Below, piece after piece: positions 43,597 through 52,330 of a stretch of 64,000 nt of DNA. Under the pieces are notes generated by a model, which had not been told where the DNA came from, ran no database searches, and was given only the letters and a program-made list of their open reading frames with translations. Positions within the stretch are counted from its first letter, which is position 1. Each line of letters starts with the position of its first letter. The DNA comes from Methanobacterium bryantii (lineage in GTDB: Archaea > Methanobacteriota > Methanobacteria > Methanobacteriales > Methanobacteriaceae). Both the position numbers and the translations under genes were made by a program. The stretch is taken from NCBI RefSeq assembly GCF_002287175.1, contig NZ_LMVM01000001.1, forward strand, positions 496,001 to 560,000, read 5' to 3'.

Positions 43597-44247
43597 TCAT
43601 TTAATTACATCGTATTCCAGTATCAGGTCTTCACCTAAACCATAACTTTTTTTAAGTTTTAATTTAACTGCATCTTTCATTTTATCGATGCCTTCTCCAT
43701 CGACAAGAGTTTTGGCATTGGAACCTCCTGCAATCATTGGAGCTACACATACCCTGACTTCATCAACAAGTCCATTTTCAAGCATTGAATAGTTCAGCGT
43801 TGATCCCCCTTCAAGCATCAGTCTCTTTATCCCTGTTTTTGAAAGTTTATCCATTAAAGATTTAAGATCAACCCTATCTTTACCGCATTTTAAAACAGTT
43901 GCTTTTTTTTCTAGAGCTTCGATCTTTTCAGGGTCTGCATTTTCTGTTACTGCAATTATAGCTGGTGCATCATTATTTAAAATACGAAAGTTCAGGGGAG
44001 TGCGGGCTTTGCTGTCAACAACTATTCTTACAGGGTTATCTTCAGGATCAGCTTTAATTTTGTGCACGGTAAGTCTGGGATCATCTGCAAGAAGCGTGTT
44101 TATTCCAACCATTATTGCATCCATCTCTTTCCTTAGTTTATGGACTCTTATTAGATCTTCTTTACCTGAAATTTCAGAACTTCCAGTTCTGGTTGCAATT
44201 TTACCGTCTAAAGTCATTGCAGCGTTTAATATTACATGAGGTTTCAT
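43597..44247 (-). CDS. arfC: ArfC: 2,5-diamino-6-ribosylamino-pyrimidinone 5'-phosphate reductase
   Basis: 216 residues, the RibD-C reductase fold. It reduces the ribosyl group with NADPH in archaeal riboflavin synthesis, after ArfB acts. Typical motifs: HVILNAAMTLDGKIATRTG (about 4-22), DAIMVGINTLLADDPRLTV (about 42-60), RIVVDSKARTPL (about 74-85), and LMLEGGSTLNYSMLENGLVDE in parts near 140. It lacks the deaminase domain of bacterial RibD, as expected. GTGATAAA precedes the ATG. It is monocistronic. Repeated copies of its last codons lie downstream. Confidence 0.9.
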   Translation of the reverse strand: MKPHVILNAAMTLDGKIATRTGSSEISGKEDLIRVHKLRKEMDAIMVGINTLLADDPRLTVHKIKADPEDNPVRIVVDSKARTPLNFRILNNDAPAIIAVTENADPEKIEALEKKATVLKCGKDRVDLKSLMDKLSKTGIKRLMLEGGSTLNYSMLENGLVDEVRVCVAPMIAGGSNAKTLVDGEGIDKMKDAVKLKLKKSYGLGEDLILEYDVIK

Positions 44248-44326
44248 TTTATCACGTTTGCGAATCAGTTAAGCTTTAAATTCTTTTTGGAATGTAAAAT
44301 TAAAAAAAATAATGGGATGTAGACGG

Positions 44327-44599
44327 TTAGTAGCCGCCGAATATCTGTTGAATGTTCTGTACTATGGAACTTACAGTATTTAAAACAGAATTTATGCTGT
44401 TTAGAATGTCCTGGATCGGATCCAGTGTGTTCTGGACATCTTGGGCTGTCTGGTTAACTGTGTCGGAAGCGTTGTTGATTGCTTCTTGTGTTGTGTTGGT
44501 AATATTGTCCACTGAAGGTATGGATGATGCTGCACTTGCAGATTGGAGTCCAAATCCTATTATTATAATGATTACTGCCAGTATACTAACGGTTTTCAT
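44327..44599 (-). CDS. Small secreted amphipathic protein
   Basis: 90 residues. A clear signal peptide (MKTVSILAVIIIIIGFGLQS) with cleavage near ASA-ASS. The mature part is a regular amphipathic helix rich in N, T, Q, V and I (TNTTQEAINNASDTVNQTAQ, then QNTLDPIQDILNSINSVLNT), ending VQNIQQIFGGY. The second ATG (44599) has GAGGG seven bases upstream and is preferred over 44605. No family is recognised; it may be a surface or envelope peptide. Confidence 0.6.
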   Translation of the reverse strand: MKTVSILAVIIIIIGFGLQSASAASSIPSVDNITNTTQEAINNASDTVNQTAQDVQNTLDPIQDILNSINSVLNTVSSIVQNIQQIFGGY

Positions 44600-44816
44600 A
44601 TTCATTCCCTCATATCTATTTTTTATTTATGGAAATTTAAGAGTATTTTAAACATCATCCTATTTAACATATTAACCTCATTGACTTAAAATCACACCTG
44701 CAGATGATTTAGAGAAAATAGGGTACAACATTTTACTTTTAGAATTTAGAACTTTCAGTCTATAAAATAAGTTAAAAACAGTTATGTCTTTTAGATTACA
44801 CCTATTATTCCTTAAA

Positions 44817-45110
44817 TTACCTTTTCTGGTCGTTTAAGAAATTGCCATCCCTGATTTTGTCCACTACACATTCATAATACTCTTTAAAGTCACAGATAAC
44901 AGATTCAACATATTCTGGAGTTAGTTCGTGAAAATAGTCCAGTTTTAGCAGTACAATAATCTCTTTAGGATTGCTGAAAAGTTCATCTATAAATGCTTCT
45001 TCTTTATATGCTTTTAATTTCATGTTAATTTCGTCTATGTGGTCGAACAGCCACCCATCATCCAGGAATGTGAATATATTATGTCCTGTAATTCCTACCT
45101 GTTTTAACAT
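44817..45110 (-). CDS. Hypothetical protein of 97 residues
   Basis: A soluble, mainly helical protein with many acidic and aromatic residues (DDGWLFDHIDEINMKLKAYK, about 17-36) and a C-terminus with two Cys residues (VICDFKEYYECVVDKIRDG). No signal or membrane segment is seen. I do not recognise the family. GTGAT lies five bases before the ATG, a normal site, so it is probably a true gene. It stands alone. Confidence 0.55.
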   Translation of the reverse strand: MLKQVGITGHNIFTFLDDGWLFDHIDEINMKLKAYKEEAFIDELFSNPKEIIVLLKLDYFHELTPEYVESVICDFKEYYECVVDKIRDGNFLNDQKR

Positions 45111-45451
45111 GAATCATCACTTAAACAATTGGTTATTTGAACTGATGTTATGTATTGGAAATTAGTGTGTATATGCTTGTCGGTAATATAAATTTTTTTC
45201 TGTCTATTTTTGTATTTGCAAAATTATACTTTCTAAAAGGTAACATGAGAAAATCAATTTCCAAATTTCATATTATTAGGCATCTATTCCTGTTATGATA
45301 TGCTTTTTAAGTGTATATAGATATGGATGAGATTTGGTAGTCATTTTTGCTTCAAATAAGATGGAGATAGCAATAAATTAATAAAAAAGTTTAAAATAAC
45401 CTGAATCAAAACTAAATACGTGGATTTTGACTAATTGAATGGAGACGAAAA
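45111..45451. other. Intergenic stretch, no gene seen
   Basis: AT-rich DNA between a hypothetical gene and a carboxymuconolactone decarboxylase-family gene. No open frame or strong structure was found. Confidence 0.4.
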
Positions 45452-45835
45452 ATGAGTGAAGATAGATATAAAAAAGGGTTAGAAATGCTTAAAATGATGC
45501 ATCCCAAGTCTTATGGAGAATTAGCAGATAATTTAAAGGATATTGCTCCTGATCTGGCGCGTTTTGTTGCTGAATTTCCTTATGCGGATGTTTATACCCG
45601 TCCAGGCTTGGATCTAAAAACAAGGGAACTTGTAACAATTGCAAGTCTTACAACTTTAGGACATGCCCAAACAGAACTTAAGAGCCATATCTTAGGCGCC
45701 TTAAATGTGGGCTGTACCCGTGAAGAGATCGTGGAAGTATTGATCCAGATGGCTGTCTATGCGGGCTTCCCAACAGCTTTAAACGCAGTATATACAGCTA
45801 AAGAAGTGTTTGAAGAGCTGGATAATGGAGAATAA
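45452..45835 (+). CDS. Carboxymuconolactone decarboxylase-family protein
   Basis: 127 residues, one CMD domain. The family block is PGLDLKTRELVTIASLTTLG (about 50-69), then LKSHILGALNVGCTREEIVEVLIQ in parts and FPTALNAVYTAKEVF. A single Cys (GCTREE) is seen rather than the CxxC of alkylhydroperoxidases, so a peroxidase role is not supported. Such proteins in methanogens are of unknown function. GGAGACGAAAA precedes the ATG. A T-rich sequence follows the stop. Confidence 0.88.
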   Translation: MSEDRYKKGLEMLKMMHPKSYGELADNLKDIAPDLARFVAEFPYADVYTRPGLDLKTRELVTIASLTTLGHAQTELKSHILGALNVGCTREEIVEVLIQMAVYAGFPTALNAVYTAKEVFEELDNGE

Positions 45836-46068
45836 TTATAATTATTTTTCTTTTTAAATTTTGGCCATAATTAAAAAATTTATTAATCATACGAATTTGT
45901 TAAAATTGAATTTTGATGCTTATTGGGATTATATTGTGAAATAAGGTTTTTTTTATCCTCCTATTTTAATGGATGATTTGAAATTTTAGCCTGGATGAAA
46001 TGTATAAATATCATTTTTAATAGTAATAATATATATAATATAATTATGAATAAAAGAAGGGTGATAGT

Positions 46069-46287
46069 ATGCATGTTGTAGGCGATTTAGTTGGAAAAGA
46101 AGTTGTTGATAGTTCTGGAGATAGAGTTGGAGAAGTTAAAGACGTAGAAATAGTCAAAGGAAAACAACAGGTTAAATCATTGATAATTAAAGAAGGAGGA
46201 GCCGCTACAAAAATAGGCATGGGTGAAAAGAAGGTTATACCATGCAACCAGGTTGATGCTATCGGAGAAAAGGTAATGCTTAAATAA
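46069..46287 (+). CDS. PRC-barrel domain protein
   Basis: 72 residues forming one PRC-barrel. The pattern VGDLVGKEVVDSSGDRVGEV (about 3-22) and KDVEIVKGKQQVKSLII, then KKVIPCNQVDAIGEKVMLK at the end, matches archaeal PRC-barrel proteins. They are thought to help RNA processing or division. GGGTGATAGT precedes the ATG, a strong site. A long hairpin follows at 46302-46335. Confidence 0.88.
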   Translation: MHVVGDLVGKEVVDSSGDRVGEVKDVEIVKGKQQVKSLIIKEGGAATKIGMGEKKVIPCNQVDAIGEKVMLK

Positions 46288-46301
46288 ATGTGTTGAACTC
46301 C

Positions 46302-46335
46302 AAAAATCATTTATATGAGATTATAAATGATTTTT
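46302..46335. terminator. 14-bp hairpin between convergent genes
   Basis: AAAAATCATTTATA (46302-46315) and TATAAATGATTTTT (46322-46335) pair perfectly around a six-base loop, followed by T-rich sequence. It lies between the PRC-barrel gene and the end of the CapA-like gene and is a likely terminator for both. Confidence 0.6.
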
Positions 46336-46396
46336 TATCATTTCTTTTAAAATTAACCTCTAATTTAAATCTTAAACTTGCCAAATAACATTAAAT

Positions 46397-47464
46397 TCAA
46401 ATATTTATACTCAATTTGCCTTTTCCATTTAATATATTCATTTTAACATTAGATTCTGAGTTTATTCTATTTAAAAACTTAGTTGCATGTGGATTACTCA
46501 TAATTTTAGGGCTGCTGTTTGAAATATGGATAGGAATAACTGTCACATCTGTATTTCCATTTACGATCTGCATCTGTACAACCATGGAGTCCTTTGTAAT
46601 TGGATTTTTTTGATCAAAAACGCAATTTCCAAGGCTGTAAAATATTAGTTTTCCTTTATAATATTCTATACTCTGAGGAACGTGGGGATGGCTCCCAACA
46701 ACTATGTCAGCGCCTTCATCTATACATTCTCTGGATAATTCAGTTTGATATTTGGTAGGAGTAAATGAATACTCATTTCCATAATGAAAAAACACTATTA
46801 CAATATCTGCATGGTTTTTGGCCGTATTTATACTGTTTTTAACAAGTTTCCAATCTGCAGGAGCAAATCCTGGAGAATTATCTGTGGCTGGAGGTAATTC
46901 TGATTTACTAAATTCCTGAAAAGTAGTTAAATCCATAAAATTTATTATCGCTACAGTTTTCCCATTTATAGTGAAATATGCTGGTTGAAGTGCATCTTGG
47001 AGATTTTCTCCAGCCCCTATATGAGTAATATTATATTTATCAAGCGTTTTGAGCGTGTCAGTTAATCCCTGTGGGCCGTAATCCATGATGTGGTTATTAG
47101 CCAGAGCAACAGCATTTACGTTATTAGCTTTTAAAATGTGTGCGTAGGTAGGATTTGCCTTTAATGGGACTGTCTTTTTGAAATTTTTGCTTGAATATGT
47201 AAATGGTGATTCTAAATTCACAACAACTAAGTCAGATTGCTTAAAAATTGGTTTTAAGTCTCCAAATATGTTGGAATTGCTTTTGATGACTGATCCCACA
47301 CCCCTTCCAAGCATCACATCTCCAGTAACAACAATGTTAACAGGCGATTGGGGCGAATTATACTGGAGTGTTTTTTCTGTTGATGGATCTGGCGAAAATA
47401 GAAGAAATATGGCTGTCAGCGATATTAAAATTATTAAAATTATTCCTAAGTAGATTTTTTTCAT
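46397..47464 (-). CDS. CapA-family metallophosphatase-like protein
   Basis: 355 residues. A signal anchor (KKIYLGIILIILISLTAIFL) is followed by a CapA/PgsA domain. Its metal-binding motifs are visible: GDVMLGRGVG (about 48-57), VVNLESPFT, NNHIMDYGPQG (about 120-130), FFHYGNEY, and SHPHVPQSIEYYKGKLIFYSLGN in parts (about 253-275). The family includes poly-gamma-glutamate capsule proteins; archaeal members are envelope enzymes of unknown substrate. The ATG at 47464 is preferred over a TTG at 47479. It lies beside a decayed adhesin gene. Confidence 0.85.
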   Translation of the reverse strand: MKKIYLGIILIILISLTAIFLLFSPDPSTEKTLQYNSPQSPVNIVVTGDVMLGRGVGSVIKSNSNIFGDLKPIFKQSDLVVVNLESPFTYSSKNFKKTVPLKANPTYAHILKANNVNAVALANNHIMDYGPQGLTDTLKTLDKYNITHIGAGENLQDALQPAYFTINGKTVAIINFMDLTTFQEFSKSELPPATDNSPGFAPADWKLVKNSINTAKNHADIVIVFFHYGNEYSFTPTKYQTELSRECIDEGADIVVGSHPHVPQSIEYYKGKLIFYSLGNCVFDQKNPITKDSMVVQMQIVNGNTDVTVIPIHISNSSPKIMSNPHATKFLNRINSESNVKMNILNGKGKLSINI

Positions 47465-47853
47465 TTTAAATGCCTGCAAGTCTCTGTTTGTAAAAGGTAT
47501 CCAATTTTGATTATGTTAAAGTAGTATATAAAATTAACAATTAAATACAGTTTTAATACATAGGAATTTTTCATATTAATATTTATATTTTAAGTTGAAA
47601 AAAACTTTAAAAAATTAGATATTCGGGTTCAAGTATGATATTTAGATATAATTATATGAAATTTAAGAATATTTCATAAACATATGATGATTTATACAGA
47701 GATTATATTTTAAGACTATTTCAAATTGCCATTAAGTAAATACGGTGAAATTATCTAAAGTAGGATAGATAAATGATTTAATCTTAATTTTTTCAAAAAA
47801 TAGAATAAAAAAATAAAACCATTCGTTTTGTAGAATTATTTAAATGGGTTTTT
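47465..47853. other. Intergenic stretch, no gene seen
   Basis: AT-rich DNA upstream of the CapA-like gene. It should hold that gene's promoter. Nothing else is apparent. Confidence 0.35.
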
Positions 47854-48472
47854 TTAATCAGGAGTGTATTTTATATTGCCATAAATATCTTTTTCAGTTG
47901 GGCCTGCTGCAGAACTCCACCAGTTTGATATGGTGTCTAACATAAACATCGCTATTGCAGTAAATAGCACGGGCGGCTTTAGAATTATTATCTTTGAAAT
48001 TAGATTTTTTTTTACTGTACATTTACCCTTATTTTTATGGTAGATAGCGCCGCCTTCGTTTGATGTATTATCTTCAAAAGTGCACTTTTCTACGGTTAAA
48101 GTACCTTCATTGCAGATAGCACCGCCGTTATCTCATCTTCCATTTATTGTTAAATTTTGGAGTGTTAAGTGAGCATCATAATAGATTTAAAATATAGAAA
48201 AAATTTTTCCTCCATCTATTACGGCATATTTTTGGCTTTCACCATTATCATAACATTTTTATCAATTATCAGCGCATTATTGCCATTTCCAGTGTAGATC
48301 TCGTTTTTTAACATTATTGTTTCGTTTGTTTCTACTTCTTTAAGGGCTTTCTTTATTGTTCGATATGGACTGTAATCTGCACCATTGTTATCATCTTTTC
48401 CAGTATCAGATCAACATAGATGCTGTCATTTAACCTATTACCTAAAACTCCTATTGTTGTTTTATATTTGAT
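47854..48472 (-). pseudogene. Decayed adhesin-like surface protein
   Basis: Reading the minus strand in several frames gives a beta-helix surface protein: SDTGKDDNNGADYSPYRTIK, KKALKEVETNETIMLKNEIY, then QNLTING, GGAICNEGTLTVEKCTFEDN, EGGAIYHKNKG, and the end NWWSSAAGPTEKDIYGNIKY then TPD and TAA at 47854. At least three frameshifts and two stops break it. The GGAIYN and NWW blocks match the adhesin at 34693-38667. A GGGAGTG site is at 48478-48484, with ATC where ATG would be. It is also much shorter than intact members. Confidence 0.75.
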
Positions 48473-49104
48473 CTTTTCACTCCCTTTATGCCATGTTAAT
48501 AAATGATCACAAGTAAGTAGCAAATGATATAAATAATTTTCCTAAAATAAAGCTGTAATTGCAATTCATTTGTTTTATATGGATCTAAATAAGCTCATTA
48601 TACATAAATAATAATAATTTAATAAATTAAATGGTTTAAATCTATTAATATACTCTATTAATGTTATGTAAACTGTAATATATGCCTAAAATTATAAATT
48701 AATTTTAATTTAAGATTAAAATTAGTTAAAAGGCTAAAAATAACTTATTTTATATAACTACTTTCTATGAATTCCACAAAAACATTGATACATTATTTAG
48801 AAAGTACCAGTCATAGTTTTCATACTTATTGATGACTATTTCTTTATTAATTCATTTAATTTATAAATGTACTACATTTTCACAAATTCACTTATATCTA
48901 ATTTTATAAGGAAGAATAATAACATTAAAATATAGAGTTTGAGCAGTTAAAAATTAAATTTCCATAATCACAAAGATAATAATATTTAATATGCAAATTC
49001 AATTCTATAGATTAGTAATAATTACTAAATACTGGATTTAAATAATTTCATTTCAGCATCAATGTGATTAATAGCACATAATCAACATATTTACATTCAT
49101 AAGT
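48473..49104. other. Intergenic stretch, no gene seen
   Basis: About 630 bases of very AT-rich DNA between the adhesin remnant and the structured element at 49105. No gene or hairpin was found. Confidence 0.4.
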
Positions 49105-49200
49105 TCTCAAAGGTGTAAGACCACTACAAAATAAGCACCTACCATTCAGGGGCACTCATTAAACTCCATGATACCATGAGAAGAGTGCCCCTAGGTTAAT
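49105..49200. ncRNA. Possible structured RNA (GC-rich island)
   Basis: A GC-rich patch in AT-rich DNA. AGGTG (49111-49115) pairs with CACCT (49136-49140). AGGGGCACTC (49148-49157) pairs perfectly with GAGTGCCCCT (49183-49192), and an inner CTCCATG/CATGAG pairing gives a long nested hairpin. No open reading frame crosses it. The strand is not known. It could be a small RNA or a mobile-element end. No family match is claimed. Confidence 0.35.
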
Positions 49201-49351
49201 ATGTTACACGTTTATTATTAGTGGACATATAAAAAGTAGGAAATATAATTCAAATTAATTTTAACTCTATTGATTGCTTTTTATGAAATCAATTTAATTT
49301 CTTTTTTAAAGGAATAAAATGAAGTATTAGAATTGTAATTGATAGTAGAGA

Positions 49352-50110
49352 TTAGATATCAAAAACTTTCCTTGCATTCCGTTCTGTTTTTTGATCCACC
49401 TTAAATACTGGTAAAGATTTTACATCAGCAATCTTTTTAACTGCTTCTTCTACAAATGAAGGCTCATTTTTCTGTCCTTTGAAAGGTGAAAGATAAGGGC
49501 TGTCAGTTTCAGTTAGTATATTCTGAATTGGTATTTCTTCTACAAGCTCTTCATGATAGTCAGAATAAGCAATTATGGTTGAAAATGAAATATAATAGCT
49601 TTCATCTACTATTTTATGCGCTGTTTCAATATCCCCACCATAACAGTGGAATATAATATCGATATCCTTTGAATATTTTTTTATTATTTCAAAAGCTTTT
49701 AATTCAGCATCTCTTGCATGAAGTATGATGGGCATTTCATATTCATTTGCAAGGTCGATGAATGTTTTGAAGACTTTTATCTGCCTGTTTCTTGATTCAG
49801 TATCTTTTACTTCATGAAAATCAAGGCCAGTTTCTCCAATTGCGACCGCTTTATCTATATTTTCATGTATTTCTTTAACTGCTTTCTCGATTATATCAAG
49901 ATCTGCTTTTGTCGCATTAACCGGGTGAAATCCAAGTGCAGCATGTGCAAAACCTTTATAATCTCCTACGAGCTTTAAAGCTCTTCTATTTCCACCTAAT
50001 GTAGCTCCAGAATCAACAATGGCAGATAATTTTTTCTTTGCCCGTGCCATTACCTCTTCCCTGTTTTTGTTAAAATCTTTAAAATCAACATGACAATGTA
50101 CATCGATCAT
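49352..50110 (-). CDS. TatD-family metal-dependent hydrolase
   Basis: 252 residues, TIM-barrel amidohydrolase. Ligand motifs: MIDVHCHVDF (His5, His7), GETGLDFHE (Glu near 86), LHARDAE (His near 128), FHCYGGD (His near 155) and TETDSPYLSP (Asp near 202). Members have DNase or D-tyrosyl activity. The ATG at 50110 has AGGAGGG upstream; the in-frame extension to 50143 has no site. It is downstream of uppS and mtxX on the minus strand. Which TatD substrate applies is unknown. Confidence 0.9.
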   Translation of the reverse strand: MIDVHCHVDFKDFNKNREEVMARAKKKLSAIVDSGATLGGNRRALKLVGDYKGFAHAALGFHPVNATKADLDIIEKAVKEIHENIDKAVAIGETGLDFHEVKDTESRNRQIKVFKTFIDLANEYEMPIILHARDAELKAFEIIKKYSKDIDIIFHCYGGDIETAHKIVDESYYISFSTIIAYSDYHEELVEEIPIQNILTETDSPYLSPFKGQKNEPSFVEEAVKKIADVKSLPVFKVDQKTERNARKVFDI

Positions 50111-50236
50111 AGGTTTCCCTCCTAAATTACTAACGTTTGGCATAAAACATTAAAATTATGGATTTTTAATAGATTTTTGAGGTTTAAAAATATAAAGAGC
50201 TTTTTTAAACCTCAATGAAAATTAATAGGTATAAAT

Positions 50237-51004
50237 TCAAATTCCAAAACGCCTTTCTCTTTCTTGATATGACCTAAGTGCCCTTAAAAAATCAACTTTT
50301 CTAAGTTCCGGCCATAAACTATCGCAGAAGTATAACTCTGAATAAGAAGACTGCCACAATAGGAACCCACTGAGCCTTTCTTCCCCACTTGTCCTTATAA
50401 TAAGGTTAGGGTCTTCTAAGCCTGCAGTATATAGATTTTTATTGACTAAATCTTCATCTATTTCCTCACAGTCTAATTTTCCATCTTTAACTTCTTTTGA
50501 AATCTTTTTTATAGCATCGATTATTTCCATCCGCCCATCATAGCCTATTGCAATATTTACAATTCGTTTGTCATAGGAAGATGTAGCCTCTTCTGCAATT
50601 CTTATGGCTTCTCTTACATTTTCTGGAAGTAAGTTTAAATTACCTACTGCATTCATTCTTACTTCATTTTTATGAATCTTTGGATTTTTTGCTATTCCTT
50701 CAAATTCTTTCTGGAATAGTTTCATTAGACCTTCCACTTCTTTTGGAGGTCTGTTAAAATTCTCGGTAGAAAATGCATAGGCAGTTACAATTTTTATCCC
50801 TAATTCAATGGACCAGTCCAGAACCTTTTCAAGGGTACTTACCCCTCTTTTATGGCCGTCTATAATTTCCATGTTGCCCATTAATTTTGTGTACCGCCTA
50901 TTACCGTCCATTATAACGGCAATATGATTGGGCATGTTTTCGGGCTTGAGATTTTTTGATATGTACCATTCATAAATTTTATAAAGTGGTTTTAATGGTT
51001 GCAT
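50237..51004 (-). CDS. uppS: Polyprenyl diphosphate synthase, UPPS family
   Basis: 255 residues. It makes long-chain cis-polyprenyl diphosphate, the lipid carrier for glycan and pseudomurein precursors. The family motifs are NHIAVIMDGNRRY (about 27-39), GHKRGVSTLEKVLDW (about 50-64), TAYAFSTENFNRP (about 75-87) and RTSGEERLSGFLLWQSSYSE in parts near 205-225. Its start lies inside the end of mtxX (26 bases overlap), so the two genes are translated together. AGGA precedes the ATG. The product may be used by the glycan island near 54-64 kb. Confidence 0.95.
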   Translation of the reverse strand: MQPLKPLYKIYEWYISKNLKPENMPNHIAVIMDGNRRYTKLMGNMEIIDGHKRGVSTLEKVLDWSIELGIKIVTAYAFSTENFNRPPKEVEGLMKLFQKEFEGIAKNPKIHKNEVRMNAVGNLNLLPENVREAIRIAEEATSSYDKRIVNIAIGYDGRMEIIDAIKKISKEVKDGKLDCEEIDEDLVNKNLYTAGLEDPNLIIRTSGEERLSGFLLWQSSYSELYFCDSLWPELRKVDFLRALRSYQERERRFGI

Positions 51005-51713
51005 TTTTATTCCTACTCTTTAATCTTGCTAGATAATTTGAAAATTCTAAGGCTCTAATATATCCTTCTACGCTTTGTGATCTTGAAGTATCTATAAAAA
51101 TTTCGTTAATTCCAAGTGTTACAGCACCATGGCTTTTCCCTGAACCCAAAAAAACCAGAGTTCTAAATATTAAGTTTCCAGATATACCATCAGGTGCTAA
51201 AATGAAGTTTACATTATCCTTTATTGCATTTTCTATTAATATAAAGTAATGTTTTACAGAATATTTACTTTTTGCGACACTTGTTATATGTTCTCCGTCT
51301 GCAATGGAATCATCAATTTTCTGGCTTCTACCCACATCTTGAGGTCTTCCGCCAGAAAGTACCGCGATTTTAGGTTCTATTCCTATTTTTGATAAGAATT
51401 CTGCCCCTAATTCTATTATTTTTATTTTTTCTTCTGGGTTATCTCCTTCATCAATTCCCACAGGGGCAAACAAAAATTTTTGATCATTTGTTTCTAAAAA
51501 AGAGGCCCTGTATAATTTACCATGATATTTTTCTTTTAGTATACTTAATATCTTGGAAGCGCTGAGGGATCCTCTTACAGCAGCATCTACTTCTTTATTT
51601 AGAAGCATGTTAATAAGCTTATCTTCAGATTCCGTTAAAATAACTTCGAAATCTACTTTTTTAGAAGCTTCAATTATGTTCTTATTTTCACCGACACCAG
51701 CTGCAATTTTCAT
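50979..51713 (-). CDS. mtxX: Methanogenesis marker protein MtxX (Mmp4)
   Basis: 244 residues. Recognised as MtxX by KIAAGVGENKNIIEASKK, DAAVRGSLSASKILSILKEK, then VLSGGRPQDVGRSQKIDDS and NFILAPDGISGNLIFRTLVF in parts, with the phosphotransacetylase-like fold. It is found in methanogens and anaerobic methanotrophs; its reaction is not established, although it was first found next to a methyltransferase. The ATG at 51713 is preferred; one at 51722 is nine bases earlier. It is followed directly by uppS with an overlap. It strongly supports a methanogen host. Confidence 0.9.
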   Translation of the reverse strand: MKIAAGVGENKNIIEASKKVDFEVILTESEDKLINMLLNKEVDAAVRGSLSASKILSILKEKYHGKLYRASFLETNDQKFLFAPVGIDEGDNPEEKIKIIELGAEFLSKIGIEPKIAVLSGGRPQDVGRSQKIDDSIADGEHITSVAKSKYSVKHYFILIENAIKDNVNFILAPDGISGNLIFRTLVFLGSGKSHGAVTLGINEIFIDTSRSQSVEGYIRALEFSNYLARLKSRNKNATIKTTL

Positions 51714-51822
51714 ACTATCCATAACCTGAGTTATAACTTATAATTATATTACTTAAATATTAACTTAACTCCAGTTATAGTGAATGACCAAATATTTTCA
51801 CATACTATCAAAACTTATAATT

Positions 51823-51927
51823 CTCAAAACTTTTCAGTTTTGAGTTTACGAATCTATGATTCGTAATTCTATGCAATTTTCAATTGCAAGTTTGAAAATC
51901 AAAGCATGAAAGAAAATCTTTGATTTT
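51823..51927. repeat. Hairpin array upstream of mtxX
   Basis: Perfect inverted repeats: 51823-51844 (9-bp stem, 4-base loop), 51846-51866 (9-bp stem, loop TAT), 51872-51888 (7-bp stem, loop TTC) and 51895-51927 (10-bp stem, 13-base loop). Same style as the arrays at 1657, 18370 and 52246. The rest of 51714-52245 holds nothing else I can support. Confidence 0.65.
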
Positions 51928-52245
51928 GATGGATTAACAATTTTGAATATCTAAGTCTAAAAAATTACCTCATTCACTATAAAATGTAGTTATTTTTATA
52001 AAACTTATTTTAAAGAAGTTTATACACTTTAAACTATTTATTTTTATAGTTTACAACTTAATAAATTCTGTTAACCAATAGATTTGAAGTTCTATTAATA
52101 ACTAACTGATGAAATCTTATTTACTTTTATTTTTCCATCTTTTTATCAAAATAGTGATGCATATACTTTTTTATTATTTTATAATGAAAAATAGGAATTA
52201 ATTTCTTTAGAAAAATAGATATTATATTTTACTTAAAAATGAAAA

Positions 52246-52314
52246 CCTCAAAATAAGCCGCACTGGACTTATTTTGGGGACGCTCAAAATTCTATTTATT
52301 TGAGAGTTTTTGAG
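52246..52314. repeat. Hairpin array downstream of the phospholipase C-like gene
   Basis: CCTCAAAATAAG (52246-52257) pairs with CTTATTTTGGGG (52268-52279), then CTCAAAA (52283-52289) with TTTTGAG (52308-52314). It lies just after the stop codon of the secreted gene at 52331, so it could also end its transcript. Confidence 0.55.
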
Positions 52315-52330
52315 AATTCGGAGCGAATTT

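Noticed and set aside
49105..49210. H/ACA guide RNA for the hairpin at 49148-49192
   Set aside because: An ACA lies 14 bases after the stem, but no clear pseudouridylation pocket with paired lower stem could be drawn. I kept only a general structured-RNA call.
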